Assembly (NCBI RefSeq): GCF_000419765.1
Contig: NZ_ATTQ01000005.1
Location: 310,001-374,000 of the forward strand
Length of the DNA: 64,000 nt
Direction of reading: 5' to 3'
Origin: Rhizobium mongolense USDA 1844
GTDB lineage: Bacteria > Pseudomonadota > Alphaproteobacteria > Rhizobiales > Rhizobiaceae
Positions 8,135 to 16,177 of this stretch are shown one piece after another (the first letter of the stretch is position 1; each line of letters begins with the position of its first letter). The position numbers and the translations under genes are program-made. A model generated the notes under the pieces. The model was not told the DNA's origin and searched no databases. It saw only the letters and a program-made list of their open reading frames with translations.

Positions 8135-8216
8135 TCGGCATTCGAAGGGGAGTTCGTTGCCGCCGGAACCCGGGCATGTTTTGGTTGGGTACCGGTTTTT
8201 ACCCCTTAAAGCCTTG

Positions 8217-8251
8217 GCCGGCTGATGCTCCGGTGGGAGCAGGCCGGCGGG
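8217..8251 (+). other. GC-rich hairpin upstream of clpX
   Basis: GCCGGC, then GCTCC, a GGTG loop, GGAGC and GCCGGC form an 11-bp interrupted stem about 60 nt before the clpX start. It lacks a T-run. It could stabilise the clpX leader or be a clpP mRNA 3' end. Confidence 0.4.
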
Positions 8252-8307
8252 CCATTGAGTGGACCGCGATTTCACCTTGAAATGCGGCGTGCTGGAAGGA
8301 AAGTGAT

Positions 8308-9585
8308 ATGAGCAAGGTCAGCGGCAGCAACGGCGGCGACTCCAAGAATACCCTGTATTGTTCGTTCTGCGGAAAGAGCCAGCACGAAGTCCGGAAGCTA
8401 ATCGCCGGGCCGACCGTCTTCATCTGCGATGAATGCGTCGAACTGTGCATGGACATCATCCGCGAGGAGAACAAGTCCTCGATGGTCAAGTCCCGCGACG
8501 GCGTTCCCACGCCCCAGGACATCATCAAGGTTCTCGACGAATACGTCATCGGCCAGCGGCAGGCGAAAAAGATACTGTCGGTTGCCGTCCACAACCATTA
8601 CAAGCGCCTGGCGCATGCCACCAAGAACAGTGAAGTCGAACTGGCGAAGTCGAACATCATGCTGGTCGGGCCGACCGGCTGCGGCAAGACCTATCTCGCC
8701 CAGACGCTCGCCCGCATCATCGACGTTCCCTTCACGATGGCCGATGCAACGACGCTGACCGAAGCCGGCTATGTCGGTGAAGACGTCGAAAACATCATCC
8801 TGAAGCTTCTGCAGTCTGCCGACTACAATGTCGAGCGCGCCCAGCGCGGCATCGTCTATATCGACGAGGTCGACAAGATCTCCCGCAAGTCCGACAATCC
8901 CTCGATCACTCGCGACGTGTCGGGCGAGGGCGTGCAGCAGGCGCTTCTGAAGATCATGGAAGGCACGGTCGCTTCCGTTCCTCCGCAAGGCGGCCGCAAG
9001 CATCCGCAGCAGGAATTCCTTCAGGTCGACACGACGAACATCCTGTTCATCTGCGGCGGCGCCTTCGCCGGTCTCGACAAGATCATCTCGGCACGCGGCG
9101 AGAAGACCTCGATCGGCTTCGGTGCGACCGTCAAGGCGCCGGATGACCGCCGCGTCGGCGAAGTGCTGCGCGAACTCGAGCCGGAAGATCTGGTGAAGTT
9201 CGGCCTCATTCCGGAATTCATCGGTCGTCTGCCGGTTCTGGCAACGCTCGAAGACCTCGATGAGGATGCGCTGATCCAGATTCTGTCGGAACCGAAGAAC
9301 GCGCTCATCAAGCAATATCAGCGCCTGTTCGAGATGGAAGACGTGGAACTCACTTTCCACGAGGATGCGCTCCGCGAAATCGCCCGCAAGGCGATCGTAC
9401 GCAAGACGGGTGCCCGCGGCCTTCGCTCGATCATGGAGAAGATCCTGCTCGATACGATGTTCGAACTGCCGGCGCTGGAAGGCGTTCGCGAAGTCGTTAT
9501 CTCCGAGGAAGTTGCCCGCGGTTCTGCCCGTCCGCTCTACATCTATGCGGACCGTCAGGAGGAAAAGGCAAACGCCTCGGCCTGA
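8308..9585 (+). CDS. clpX: ATP-dependent Clp protease ATP-binding subunit ClpX
   Basis: This 425-residue AAA+ unfoldase feeds substrates into ClpP. The N-terminal C4 zinc-binding domain shows CSFCG and CDEC (Cys18, 21, 40, 43). Walker A is GPTGCGKT (121-128) and Walker B is [10 protein letters not shown]. The pore loop GYVGED and sensor/arginine-finger regions ([20 protein letters not shown]) are present. In alphaproteobacteria ClpXP removes cell-cycle regulators such as CtrA, with input from the DivK/PleD proteins encoded later in this window. GGAAGGAAAG precedes the ATG. A terminator hairpin follows at 9612. Confidence 0.99.
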   Translation: MSKVSGSNGGDSKNTLYCSFCGKSQHEVRKLIAGPTVFICDECVELCMDIIREENKSSMVKSRDGVPTPQDIIKVLDEYVIGQRQAKKILSVAVHNHYKRLAHATKNSEVELAKSNIMLVGPTGCGKTYLAQTLARIIDVPFTMADATTLTEAGYVGEDVENIILKLLQSADYNVERAQRGIVYIDEVDKISRKSDNPSITRDVSGEGVQQALLKIMEGTVASVPPQGGRKHPQQEFLQVDTTNILFICGGAFAGLDKIISARGEKTSIGFGATVKAPDDRRVGEVLRELEPEDLVKFGLIPEFIGRLPVLATLEDLDEDALIQILSEPKNALIKQYQRLFEMEDVELTFHEDALREIARKAIVRKTGARGLRSIMEKILLDTMFELPALEGVREVVISEEVARGSARPLYIYADRQEEKANASA

Positions 9586-9611
9586 TGCCGGTTCTCGTAT
9601 GGTTAGATTTA

Positions 9612-9643
9612 GGGGCTTGCCGAAGGCAGGCCCCTTTCTATTT
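9612..9643 (+). terminator. Rho-independent terminator of clpX
   Basis: GGGGCTTGCC, a GAA loop and GGCAGGCCCC form a 10-bp stem with one G-T pair, followed by TTTCTATTT. It is located 26 nt after the clpX stop codon. Confidence 0.85.
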
Positions 9644-9986
9644 GAAAAATCGTGAATGGTCCTGTTAATAATGGCTGGCAAGACTGGGAAAACGCTATTG
9701 CTGACGTTGCGGAATGTTCCGTCCTTGGCGATGATGGAATGATTCCAGAGCGGGTTTTCCGGCCTTGTGTTTTAGCCGGTTCGGAAGCGGTCAGCGCCGA
9801 TCCAGTTAGGCGCTTCATTGTACTAGCGTTCCGTTGTAATAAAGCTGTCACAACCGTGGAACGCGGGCGTTAGCGTGGCTTGAAATGCATAGTCAGAACC
9901 TCCACTTGTAGCCCAAGTGAGAGTGCCGGCCGATCGCATGCGGCCGCGCAAAGAGCCCGGAAACGGGACGATGGAAAGGAAATAAA
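9644..9986. other. clpX-lon intergenic region
   Basis: Non-coding. It contains the sigma-32-like element at 9879-9906 and the lon ribosome site (GGAAAGGAAAT just before the ATG). A shorter GC-rich inverted repeat (GCCGATCGCATGCGGC, 9928-9943) lies in the leader. I see no small gene in it. Confidence 0.5.
9879..9906 (+). promoter_or_regulatory. Putative sigma-32-like promoter of lon
   Basis: CTTGAA (9879-9884), 14 bp, then CCTCCACT (9899-9906) resembles the heat-shock consensus CTTGAA-N14-CCCCATNT. It predicts a leader of about 70 nt before lon, a typical heat-shock gene. Confidence 0.45.
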
Positions 9987-12404
9987 ATGACGAAGAAAAC
10001 GTCTGTAGCGAGCAGCACTGCCTATCCTGTTTTGCCCCTGCGCGACATCGTGGTCTTCCCCCACATGATCGTGCCGCTGTTCGTCGGACGGGAAAAGTCG
10101 ATCCGTGCGCTTGAAGAGGTCATGGGTTCTGACAAGCAGATCATGCTGGTCACCCAGATCAATGCAAGCGATGATGATCCGGATCCTTCAGCAATTCATA
10201 ATGTCGGCACGGTTGCCAACGTTCTGCAGCTCCTGAAGCTGCCCGACGGCACCGTGAAGGTTCTTGTCGAAGGCCGCGCCCGTGCCGAGATCGATGCCTA
10301 TACGAGCCGTGAGGATTTCTACGAGGCGCTCGGCCATGTGCTCGACGAGCCGCATGACGACCCGGTCGAGCTGGAAGCGCTGTCGCGCTCCGTCGTTTCG
10401 GAGTTCGAGAGCTATGTGAAGCTCAACAAGAAGATCTCGCCTGAAGTGGTCGGCGCTGCCAGCCAGATCGACGATTATTCCAAGCTCGCCGATACGGTTG
10501 CTTCGCACCTGTCGATCAAGATTACCGAAAAGCAGGAGATGCTGGAAACCACAAGCGTCAAGGCTCGTCTCGAAAAGGCGCTCGGCTTCATGGAAGGCGA
10601 GATTTCGGTCCTGCAGGTCGAAAAGCGCATCCGCTCACGCGTCAAGCGCCAGATGGAGAAGACCCAGCGCGAATACTACCTCAATGAGCAGATGAAGGCG
10701 ATCCAGAAGGAGCTCGGAGACGGCGAGGAAGGCCGCGACGAGATGGCCGAACTGGAAGAGCGCATCTCCAAGACCAAGCTTTCCAAGGAAGCGCGCGAGA
10801 AGGCCGACGCGGAGCTGAAGAAGCTGCGCCAGATGAGCCCGATGTCTGCCGAAGCAACCGTCGTACGCAACTATCTCGACTGGCTGCTCGGCATTCCGTG
10901 GGGCAAGAAATCGAAGATCAAGTCGGACCTCAACCACGCAGAACAGATCCTCGAAGCCGATCACTTCGGCCTGGACAAGGTCAAGGAGCGGATCGTCGAG
11001 TATCTCGCCGTGCAGGCGCGTGCAGCCAAGCTCAAGGGCCCGATCCTGTGCCTCGTCGGCCCTCCGGGCGTCGGCAAGACCTCGCTTGCGCAGTCGATCG
11101 CCAAGGCGACCGGCCGTGAGTATGTCCGCATGGCGCTCGGCGGCGTTCGCGACGAAGCCGAAATCCGCGGTCACCGCCGCACCTATATCGGCTCGATGCC
11201 CGGCAAGGTCATCCAGTCTATGAAGAAGGCGAAGAAGTCCAATCCGCTCTTCCTGCTCGACGAGATCGACAAGATGGGCATGGATTTCCGCGGCGATCCG
11301 TCCTCGGCCCTGCTCGAAGTGCTCGACCCGGCCCAGAACTCGACCTTCATGGATCACTACCTGGAAGTCGAATACGACCTGTCGGACGTGATGTTCATCA
11401 CGACGGCGAATACGCTGAACATTCCGGCACCTTTGATGGACCGCATGGAGATCATCCGTATCGCCGGCTACACTGAAGACGAAAAGCGCGAAATCGCCAA
11501 GCGGCACCTGCTGCCGAAGGCCATTAAGGAACATGCGTTGCAGCCGGAAGAATTTTCGGTCAGCGACGATGCCCTGATGGCGATCAGCCAGCAGTACACC
11601 CGCGAAGCAGGCGTGCGTAACTTCGAACGCGAACTTATGAAGCTCGCCCGCAAGGCGGTGACCGAGATCATCAAGGGCAAGGCAAAGTCGGTCGCCGTCA
11701 CGGCTGCCAACATCGACGACTATCTGGGCGTTCCGCGCTTCCGCCACGGCGAAGCCGAGCGCGAGGATCAGGTCGGCGTGGTCACCGGTCTTGCCTGGAC
11801 CGAAGTCGGCGGCGAGCTGTTGACGATCGAAGGCGTGATGATGCCGGGCAAGGGCCGCATGACGGTCACTGGCAACCTGAAGGAAGTCATGAAGGAGTCG
11901 ATCTCCGCCGCGGCCTCCTACGTTCGCTCGCGCGCTGTGGATTTCGGCATCGAGCCGCCGCGCTTTGACAAGAGCGACATCCACGTGCACGTGCCGGAAG
12001 GCGCGACGCCGAAGGATGGCCCGTCGGCTGGTGTCGCCATGGCAACCGCGATCGTCTCGATCATGACCGGCATTCCGGTCAACAAGGATGTCGCCATGAC
12101 CGGCGAGATCACCCTTCGCGGCCGCGTTCTGCCGATCGGCGGCCTGAAGGAAAAGCTGCTCGCAGCGCTTCGCGGCGGTATCAAGAAGGTGCTGATCCCG
12201 GAAGAAAATGCCAAGGATTTGGCGGAGATTCCGGACAACGTGAAGAACAACATGGAGATTATCCCGGTATCCCGCATGGGCGAGGTGATCAAGCATGCGC
12301 TGGTTCGCAGGCCCGAACCGATCGAATGGGATGGAACGGTTGAAACGCCGGTCATCGCGACGGTCGAGGGTCTCGATGAGACAGGTGCAGCCATCGCTCA
12401 CTGA
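9987..12404 (+). CDS. lon: ATP-dependent Lon protease (LonA)
   Basis: This 805-residue cytosolic AAA+ serine protease degrades misfolded and short-lived regulatory proteins, and also binds DNA. The order is N-terminal substrate domain ([23 protein letters not shown]), coiled-coil, AAA+ module with GPPGVGKTS and [11 protein letters not shown], and C-terminal protease domain. The catalytic Ser is in KDGPSAG, the Lys lies in [12 protein letters not shown]. Length matches the LonA family. The gene has its own promoter and a strong terminator (12448-12477), so it is monocistronic between clpX and hupB, the order seen in many proteobacteria. Confidence 0.99.
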   Translation: MTKKTSVASSTAYPVLPLRDIVVFPHMIVPLFVGREKSIRALEEVMGSDKQIMLVTQINASDDDPDPSAIHNVGTVANVLQLLKLPDGTVKVLVEGRARAEIDAYTSREDFYEALGHVLDEPHDDPVELEALSRSVVSEFESYVKLNKKISPEVVGAASQIDDYSKLADTVASHLSIKITEKQEMLETTSVKARLEKALGFMEGEISVLQVEKRIRSRVKRQMEKTQREYYLNEQMKAIQKELGDGEEGRDEMAELEERISKTKLSKEAREKADAELKKLRQMSPMSAEATVVRNYLDWLLGIPWGKKSKIKSDLNHAEQILEADHFGLDKVKERIVEYLAVQARAAKLKGPILCLVGPPGVGKTSLAQSIAKATGREYVRMALGGVRDEAEIRGHRRTYIGSMPGKVIQSMKKAKKSNPLFLLDEIDKMGMDFRGDPSSALLEVLDPAQNSTFMDHYLEVEYDLSDVMFITTANTLNIPAPLMDRMEIIRIAGYTEDEKREIAKRHLLPKAIKEHALQPEEFSVSDDALMAISQQYTREAGVRNFERELMKLARKAVTEIIKGKAKSVAVTAANIDDYLGVPRFRHGEAEREDQVGVVTGLAWTEVGGELLTIEGVMMPGKGRMTVTGNLKEVMKESISAAASYVRSRAVDFGIEPPRFDKSDIHVHVPEGATPKDGPSAGVAMATAIVSIMTGIPVNKDVAMTGEITLRGRVLPIGGLKEKLLAALRGGIKKVLIPEENAKDLAEIPDNVKNNMEIIPVSRMGEVIKHALVRRPEPIEWDGTVETPVIATVEGLDETGAAIAH

Positions 12405-12447
12405 GCGGTGCTTGCCACATTTATGTCAAAATGCTGCAAAACTCGGA

Positions 12448-12477
12448 AAAGGCTGGCTTAAAACGCCAGCCTTTTTT
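12448..12477 (+). terminator. Rho-independent terminator of lon
   Basis: AAAGGCTGGC, a TTAAAAC loop and GCCAGCCTTT form a 10-bp stem that runs into TTTT. It is 44 nt after the lon stop. Confidence 0.9.
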
Positions 12478-12609
12478 GTGAAAACGTCACAGAGCCGCTT
12501 GCTTTTCCTTGATTTGCAGGGCTTTTGGGTTGCGGCGGGCCTGATGAAACTTATTCTGTGCCTGGCTTACAGATTTGAGTCGTTTCGAACCATTGAAAGG
12601 GGTGGAAAC

Positions 12610-12885
12610 ATGAACAAGAATGAACTCGTGTCCGCAGTTGCCGAAAAGGCTGGCCTCACCAAGGCTGACGCTGCTTCTGCTGTCGACGCTGTTTTCGACG
12701 TTGTCCAGGCTGAACTGAAGAAGAAGGGCGACATCCGTCTCGCCGGCTTTGGCAGCTTCACCGTTTCTCATCGCGCTGCCACCAAGGGCCGCAATCCGTC
12801 CACCGGCGCTGAAGTCAATATTCCGGCTCGCAACGTGCCGAAGTTCACGCCCGGCAAGGGCCTGAAGGATGCCGTTAACGGCTAA
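12610..12885 (+). CDS. hupB: DNA-binding protein HU-beta type
   Basis: This is a 91-residue histone-like nucleoid protein that binds and bends DNA as a dimer. The sequence starts MNKNELVSAVAEKAGLTKAD and carries the HU signature GFGSFTVSHRAATKGRNPSTG, with the DNA-intercalating arm at NPSTGAEVNIPARNVPKF. AAAGGGGTGG precedes the ATG at 12610; the upstream in-frame sequence starting near 12295 overlaps lon and its terminator and is not part of the gene. The lon-hupB order is conserved. A terminator follows at 12933, and a group II intron begins 7 nt after that. Confidence 0.99.
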   Translation: MNKNELVSAVAEKAGLTKADAASAVDAVFDVVQAELKKKGDIRLAGFGSFTVSHRAATKGRNPSTGAEVNIPARNVPKFTPGKGLKDAVNG

Positions 12886-12932
12886 TGAGATTTCTGGCCG
12901 CCGGATAACGAGACTGGCAGCCCAGGTTTGGA

Positions 12933-12959
12933 AGGGTTCGGCGAAAGCCGGACCCTTTT
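12933..12959 (+). terminator. Rho-independent terminator of hupB
   Basis: AGGGTTCGGC, a GAAA tetraloop and GCCGGACCCT (one G-T pair) are followed by TTT. This hairpin is the likely target motif of the group II intron that starts at about 12966. Confidence 0.9.
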
Positions 12960-12965
12960 GCACTT

Positions 12966-14898
12966 GTGCGCCAGGCATGGCGCGTGGTGTGCGAACACCG
13001 TTTGGCCGGGATGGTATCCGGCCGATGACTTGGAGGTGAGAGTCCTCTGCGGGCCCTGGTGATGGGAACCGTTAGCCGAACAGCAAGGGCGTTGCCGCGA
13101 GGCGGGGTCTGAAGGAAGCTGCAGGCAAAGTGCCGGCCTGACGAACAGGAAGCGCAGATGAGGCGTCCGCATCCGGGCGAGGGAGCAAGTGTGCCCGAAG
13201 CCCGATATCACCCGGAGGGTGCGGACGTAGATGCGCCGGGCATATGGCACGAAGGTCACGCGTTTTACCCTGGGAGGTCTGCCGACCTGCCCCTGGTTTC
13301 AGGTGAGCTACCGGCGTCGAAAGGCGTCGGGATGGGGCGGCAGAAGTCAGCCGAGGCCGTAGTAGCCGGACCAAGCGGCGAAGGGCCGAACATGGAGTGC
13401 CGGACGGAGGCCGGTTTTTCGATGGTGAAGACAGACGCAGAAGACGGGGCTGAGAGGCTCCGTGCCCATGCTGAGAGCAGCGGCCGGAAGCCGCGAGGGC
13501 AGGCATTGGGTGCATCAGACACCACGGCAGGACCGTCATCCTCTCGACCGGAGGCGAATGAGCGACTGATGGAGACGATCCTCAGCCGCGAGAACCTGAT
13601 GGCGGCTTACCGCCGGGTGGTAGCGAACAAGGGTGCGCCGGGCATCGATAAGATGACGGTGGACCAACTGAAACCTTACCTCGCGACGCACTGGCCACAC
13701 ATCAGGGAAGACCTGCTGGCGGACCGTTACAGGCCGGCGCCGGTGCGCGGGGTGGAAATCCCCAAACCCGGCGGCAAAGGGATGCGGCAATTGGGCATCC
13801 CGACCGTTCTGGACCGGCTTATCCAGCAGGCGATGCATCAGGTGCTGATGCCGATCTTCGACCCGGACTTTTCTGCCTCCTCCTACGGCTTCCGGCCGGG
13901 GCGGAGCGCCCATGATGCGGTTCTTGCCGCCCGGTCACATGTGGCCGGCGGTCACCGCTTTGTGGTCGATCTTGATCTGGAGAAGTTCTTCGACCGGGTG
14001 AACCACGATGTGCTGATGGCACGCGTGGCGCGCAAGGTCACCGACAAGCGGGTGCTGCGGCTGATCCGCCGCTACCTGCAGGCCGGGTTGATGACGGGCG
14101 GGATCGAAACGAGACGCAGCGAGGGCACCCCGCAAGGTGGGCCGCTTTCGCCGCTCTATCGAACATTCTGCTCGACGACCTCGACAAGGAACTGGAACGG
14201 CGTGGCCATGTCTTTTGCCGCTACGCCGACGACTGTAATGTCTATGTGCGGTCGCTCCGTGCCGGTGAGCGGGTCATGGCCTCGCTTACCCGCTTCCTCG
14301 CCGAACGGCTGAAGCTCATGGTCAACGGCGCCAAAAGCGCCGTGGACCGACCGTGGAAGCGCGCCTTTCTCGCCTACACCATGACCGCCCATAAAGCGCC
14401 GCGCTTACTGATTGCGGCGCCGAGTGTGAAGCGGCTGCGGGACAGGTTGAAAGGGGCGTTTCGCGCAGGGCGCGGTCGCGCGCCCTTGCCACCACCGTCA
14501 AAGACCTCGCCCCGATCCTACGCGGCTGGATTGCCTACTTCCGGCTGACCGAAGGAAAAGGGGTCCTGGAGGAACTGGATGGCTGGCTGCGGCGCAGACT
14601 GCGCTGCATCCTGTGGCGGCATGGAAGCGACCAGATACGCGAGTGACACGACTGATGCAGCGAGGCCTGACAGAGCAACGGGCACGGGACTCGGCCGGCA
14701 ACGGCCATGGCCCTGGTGGAATGCCGGGGCCAGCCACATGAACGATGCCTTCCGCAAGGCCTTCTTTGACCAACTCGGGCTGATTTCACTTCAGCAGGAG
14801 CTCAGACGTCTAAACCACGCCTCATGAACCGCCGTGTACGGAACCGTACGCACGGTGGTGTGGGAGGAGGGACGCCGCAAGGCTCCCTCCTCCCCGAT
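12966..14898 (+). mobile_element. Group II intron (class C-like) inserted after the hupB terminator
   Basis: The element begins with the conserved 5' end GTGCGCCAGGCATGG and ends at about 14898 in CCCCGAT. A domain V-like hairpin lies at 14827-14860 (CCGCCGTG / CACGGTGG, with a CGC triad near its base). It is followed by a domain VI stem of GGGAGGAGGGA pairing with TCCCTCCTCCC (14862-14894). It encodes a reverse transcriptase/maturase without an endonuclease domain. Class C introns are known to insert just downstream of terminator hairpins, and this one starts 7 nt after that of hupB. The 3' boundary is a best guess. The reading frame is broken, so the copy is probably immobile unless helped in trans. 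Confidence 0.8.
13392..14827 (+). pseudogene. ltrA: Group II intron reverse transcriptase/maturase (ltrA-like), frameshifted
   Basis: From the ATG at 13392 (GAAGGG upstream; an earlier in-frame ATG lies at 13158) the frame runs through LMAAYRRVVANKGAPGIDKM, KPGGKGMRQLGIPTVLDRLIQQA, SSYGFRPGRSAHDA and RSEGTPQGGPLSPL. It breaks near 14156 by loss of one base. The second frame has LSNILLDDLDKELERRGH and the catalytic YADD (14222-14233). A shift near 14467 gives ALATTVKDLAPILRGWIAYFRLT. Another near 14620 gives WKRPDTRVTRLMQRGLTEQRA, and a last near 14712 gives WWNAGASHMNDAFRKAFFDQ to the stop at 14827. All RT and maturase motifs are still recognisable, so decay is recent. Four or more frameshifts rule out a functional product. 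Confidence 0.9.
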
Positions 14899-14899
14899 T

Positions 14900-14920
14900 C
14901 CGCAGGTCTTGCGGGTTTTT
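14900..14920 (+). terminator. Weak terminator-like hairpin after the intron
   Basis: CCGCA, a five-nt loop and TGCGG are followed by GTTTTT. It lies just outside the inferred intron end and would insulate the riboswitch transcript from read-through. The stem is short. Confidence 0.4.
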
Positions 14921-14942
14921 CAAGTTTCATCTACGGCTTTTC

Positions 14943-15090
14943 TGTTCTCAGGGCGGGGTGAAAGTCCCCACCGGCGGTAATGGCCTCGGCCCGAGCCCGC
15001 GAGCGCCTTCCGCGCGCCCATGGCGGGGAGGGGTCAGCAGATCCGGTGCGATGCCGGAGCCGACGGTCATAGTCCGGATGAAAGAGAATG
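14943..15090 (+). ncRNA. FMN riboswitch (RFN element) controlling ribN
   Basis: All conserved blocks are present in order: GTTCTCAGGGCGGGGTGAAA, GTCCCCACCGGCGGTAAT, AGCCCGCGAGCGCC, GGTCAGCAGATCCGGTG, CCGGAGCCGACGGTCATAGT and CCGGATGAAAGAGAAT, the last closing helix P1 with GTTCTC. It senses flavin mononucleotide. The expression platform (15091-15183) has a GGGCAG/CTGCCC hairpin and no obvious T-run, which favours control of translation or Rho access rather than intrinsic termination. The downstream gene is a DMT-family permease of the RibN type. Confidence 0.97.
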
Positions 15091-15183
15091 GGCGCATACA
15101 CGGAGGGGCAGGGAACTGCCCGCAGGTGTTGTTGCGCTCATACGTCCTGATTTGTGTTGGTCCTTTTATCTCGATGAAATGAC

Positions 15184-16083
15184 ATGAATCAGACTTCCCT
15201 CACTATTTCCACGTCGCGTGCCATGGCAGGTGCCGCCTGGATGGTGCTGGCCGGCGTGGCCTTCGCGATACTTAACGTCGTCACGCAATGGGTGGCGATG
15301 AAGCTTACCTTCCCGGCTGCGTCCATTGCCTTCTGGCAATATGCCTTCGCGCTCGTCTTCTCGCTGCCGTTCCTCTACCGGGCCGGCTTCTCGGCGATGC
15401 GCACCAATTATCCTTGGCGCCATGTCGTGCGCGTCGCCTTTGCGGCGCTCGGCGTCGAAGCCTGGGTCACCGGGCTCGCCTCCGTGCCGATCTGGCAGGC
15501 GATCGCGCTGGTGATGACATCGCCGTTTTTCATCATTCTCGGTGCGCGACTCTTGCTCGGGGAACGCGTTGGTCCGGCGCGTTGGGCGGCAACGGTCGCC
15601 GGCTTTGCCGGTGCGATGATCATCTTGCAGCCCTGGTCGGTCAGTTTCACTTGGGCGGCCCTGCTTCCGGTCCTTTCGGCGCTGCTGTGGGGCGCATCCT
15701 CGCTGATCACCAAGAATCTAACGGGCATCGAGCGGCCCGAAACCATCACGGTCTGGCTGCTGGTGCTCCTGACGCCCATCAATGGCGGGCTTGCGCTGGC
15801 GGCCGGCTTCGCGGTTCCGGCGGGCGTCACGCTTGGGCTCTTCGTACTCGCCGGCCTGCTGACCGTGCTCGCGCAGTACTTTCTCACGCTTGCCTATACA
15901 GTGGCCGATGCTGCCTACGTGCAGCCCTTCGACGATCTCAAGCTGCCGCTCAACGTTTTTGCGGGTTGGCTCGTCTTCGGCTATGCACCTACCGGTTACC
16001 TCTGGCTCGGCGCGGCCTTGATCTTGTGCGCCTCCCTCTTCATCATGCGCAACGAACTGCGCCGCGAGCAGACGGCTGCATAG
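15184..16083 (+). CDS. ribN: Riboflavin transporter RibN (DMT/EamA superfamily)
   Basis: This is a 299-residue inner-membrane protein with about ten transmembrane segments arranged as two EamA repeats (about residues 18-150 and 160-290). It lies directly behind an FMN riboswitch. RibN, first described in Rhizobium leguminosarum, is a DMT-type riboflavin importer with exactly this regulation, so I apply the name with good confidence. The start codon at 15184 has a poor ribosome site (TCTCGATGAAATGAC), consistent with riboswitch-gated translation. An in-frame ATG 13 codons on (MAGAAWMV) is an alternative. No riboflavin biosynthesis genes are nearby. Confidence 0.9.
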   Translation: MNQTSLTISTSRAMAGAAWMVLAGVAFAILNVVTQWVAMKLTFPAASIAFWQYAFALVFSLPFLYRAGFSAMRTNYPWRHVVRVAFAALGVEAWVTGLASVPIWQAIALVMTSPFFIILGARLLLGERVGPARWAATVAGFAGAMIILQPWSVSFTWAALLPVLSALLWGASSLITKNLTGIERPETITVWLLVLLTPINGGLALAAGFAVPAGVTLGLFVLAGLLTVLAQYFLTLAYTVADAAYVQPFDDLKLPLNVFAGWLVFGYAPTGYLWLGAALILCASLFIMRNELRREQTAA

Positions 16084-16107
16084 ACAGGGCGGTGCAAAAC
16101 GCGCCGC

Positions 16108-16125
16108 ATGTCATGTGTCTGTCAT
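16108..16125 (+). promoter_or_regulatory. Putative Pho box (PhoB binding site)
   Basis: ATGTCATGTGTCTGTCAT is two 7-bp direct repeats (consensus CTGTCAT) with a 4-bp spacer, the canonical 11-bp-period PhoB site with one mismatch. It lies 53 bp before the phytase-like gene at 16178, a plausible activator position. Confidence 0.7.
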
Positions 16126-16177
16126 CAGAGTCCCTCAAAAATCGCCCGTTTCGAATATTCGACACATGGGGGATTTC

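Noticed and set aside
10635..12401. 588-codon minus-strand frame opposite lon
   Set aside because: Same shadow pattern; no start signal or motif.
14900..14920. Hairpin as possible 3' part of the hupB terminator split by the intron
   Set aside because: The hupB terminator at 12933-12959 is complete on its own; this stem does not pair with it.
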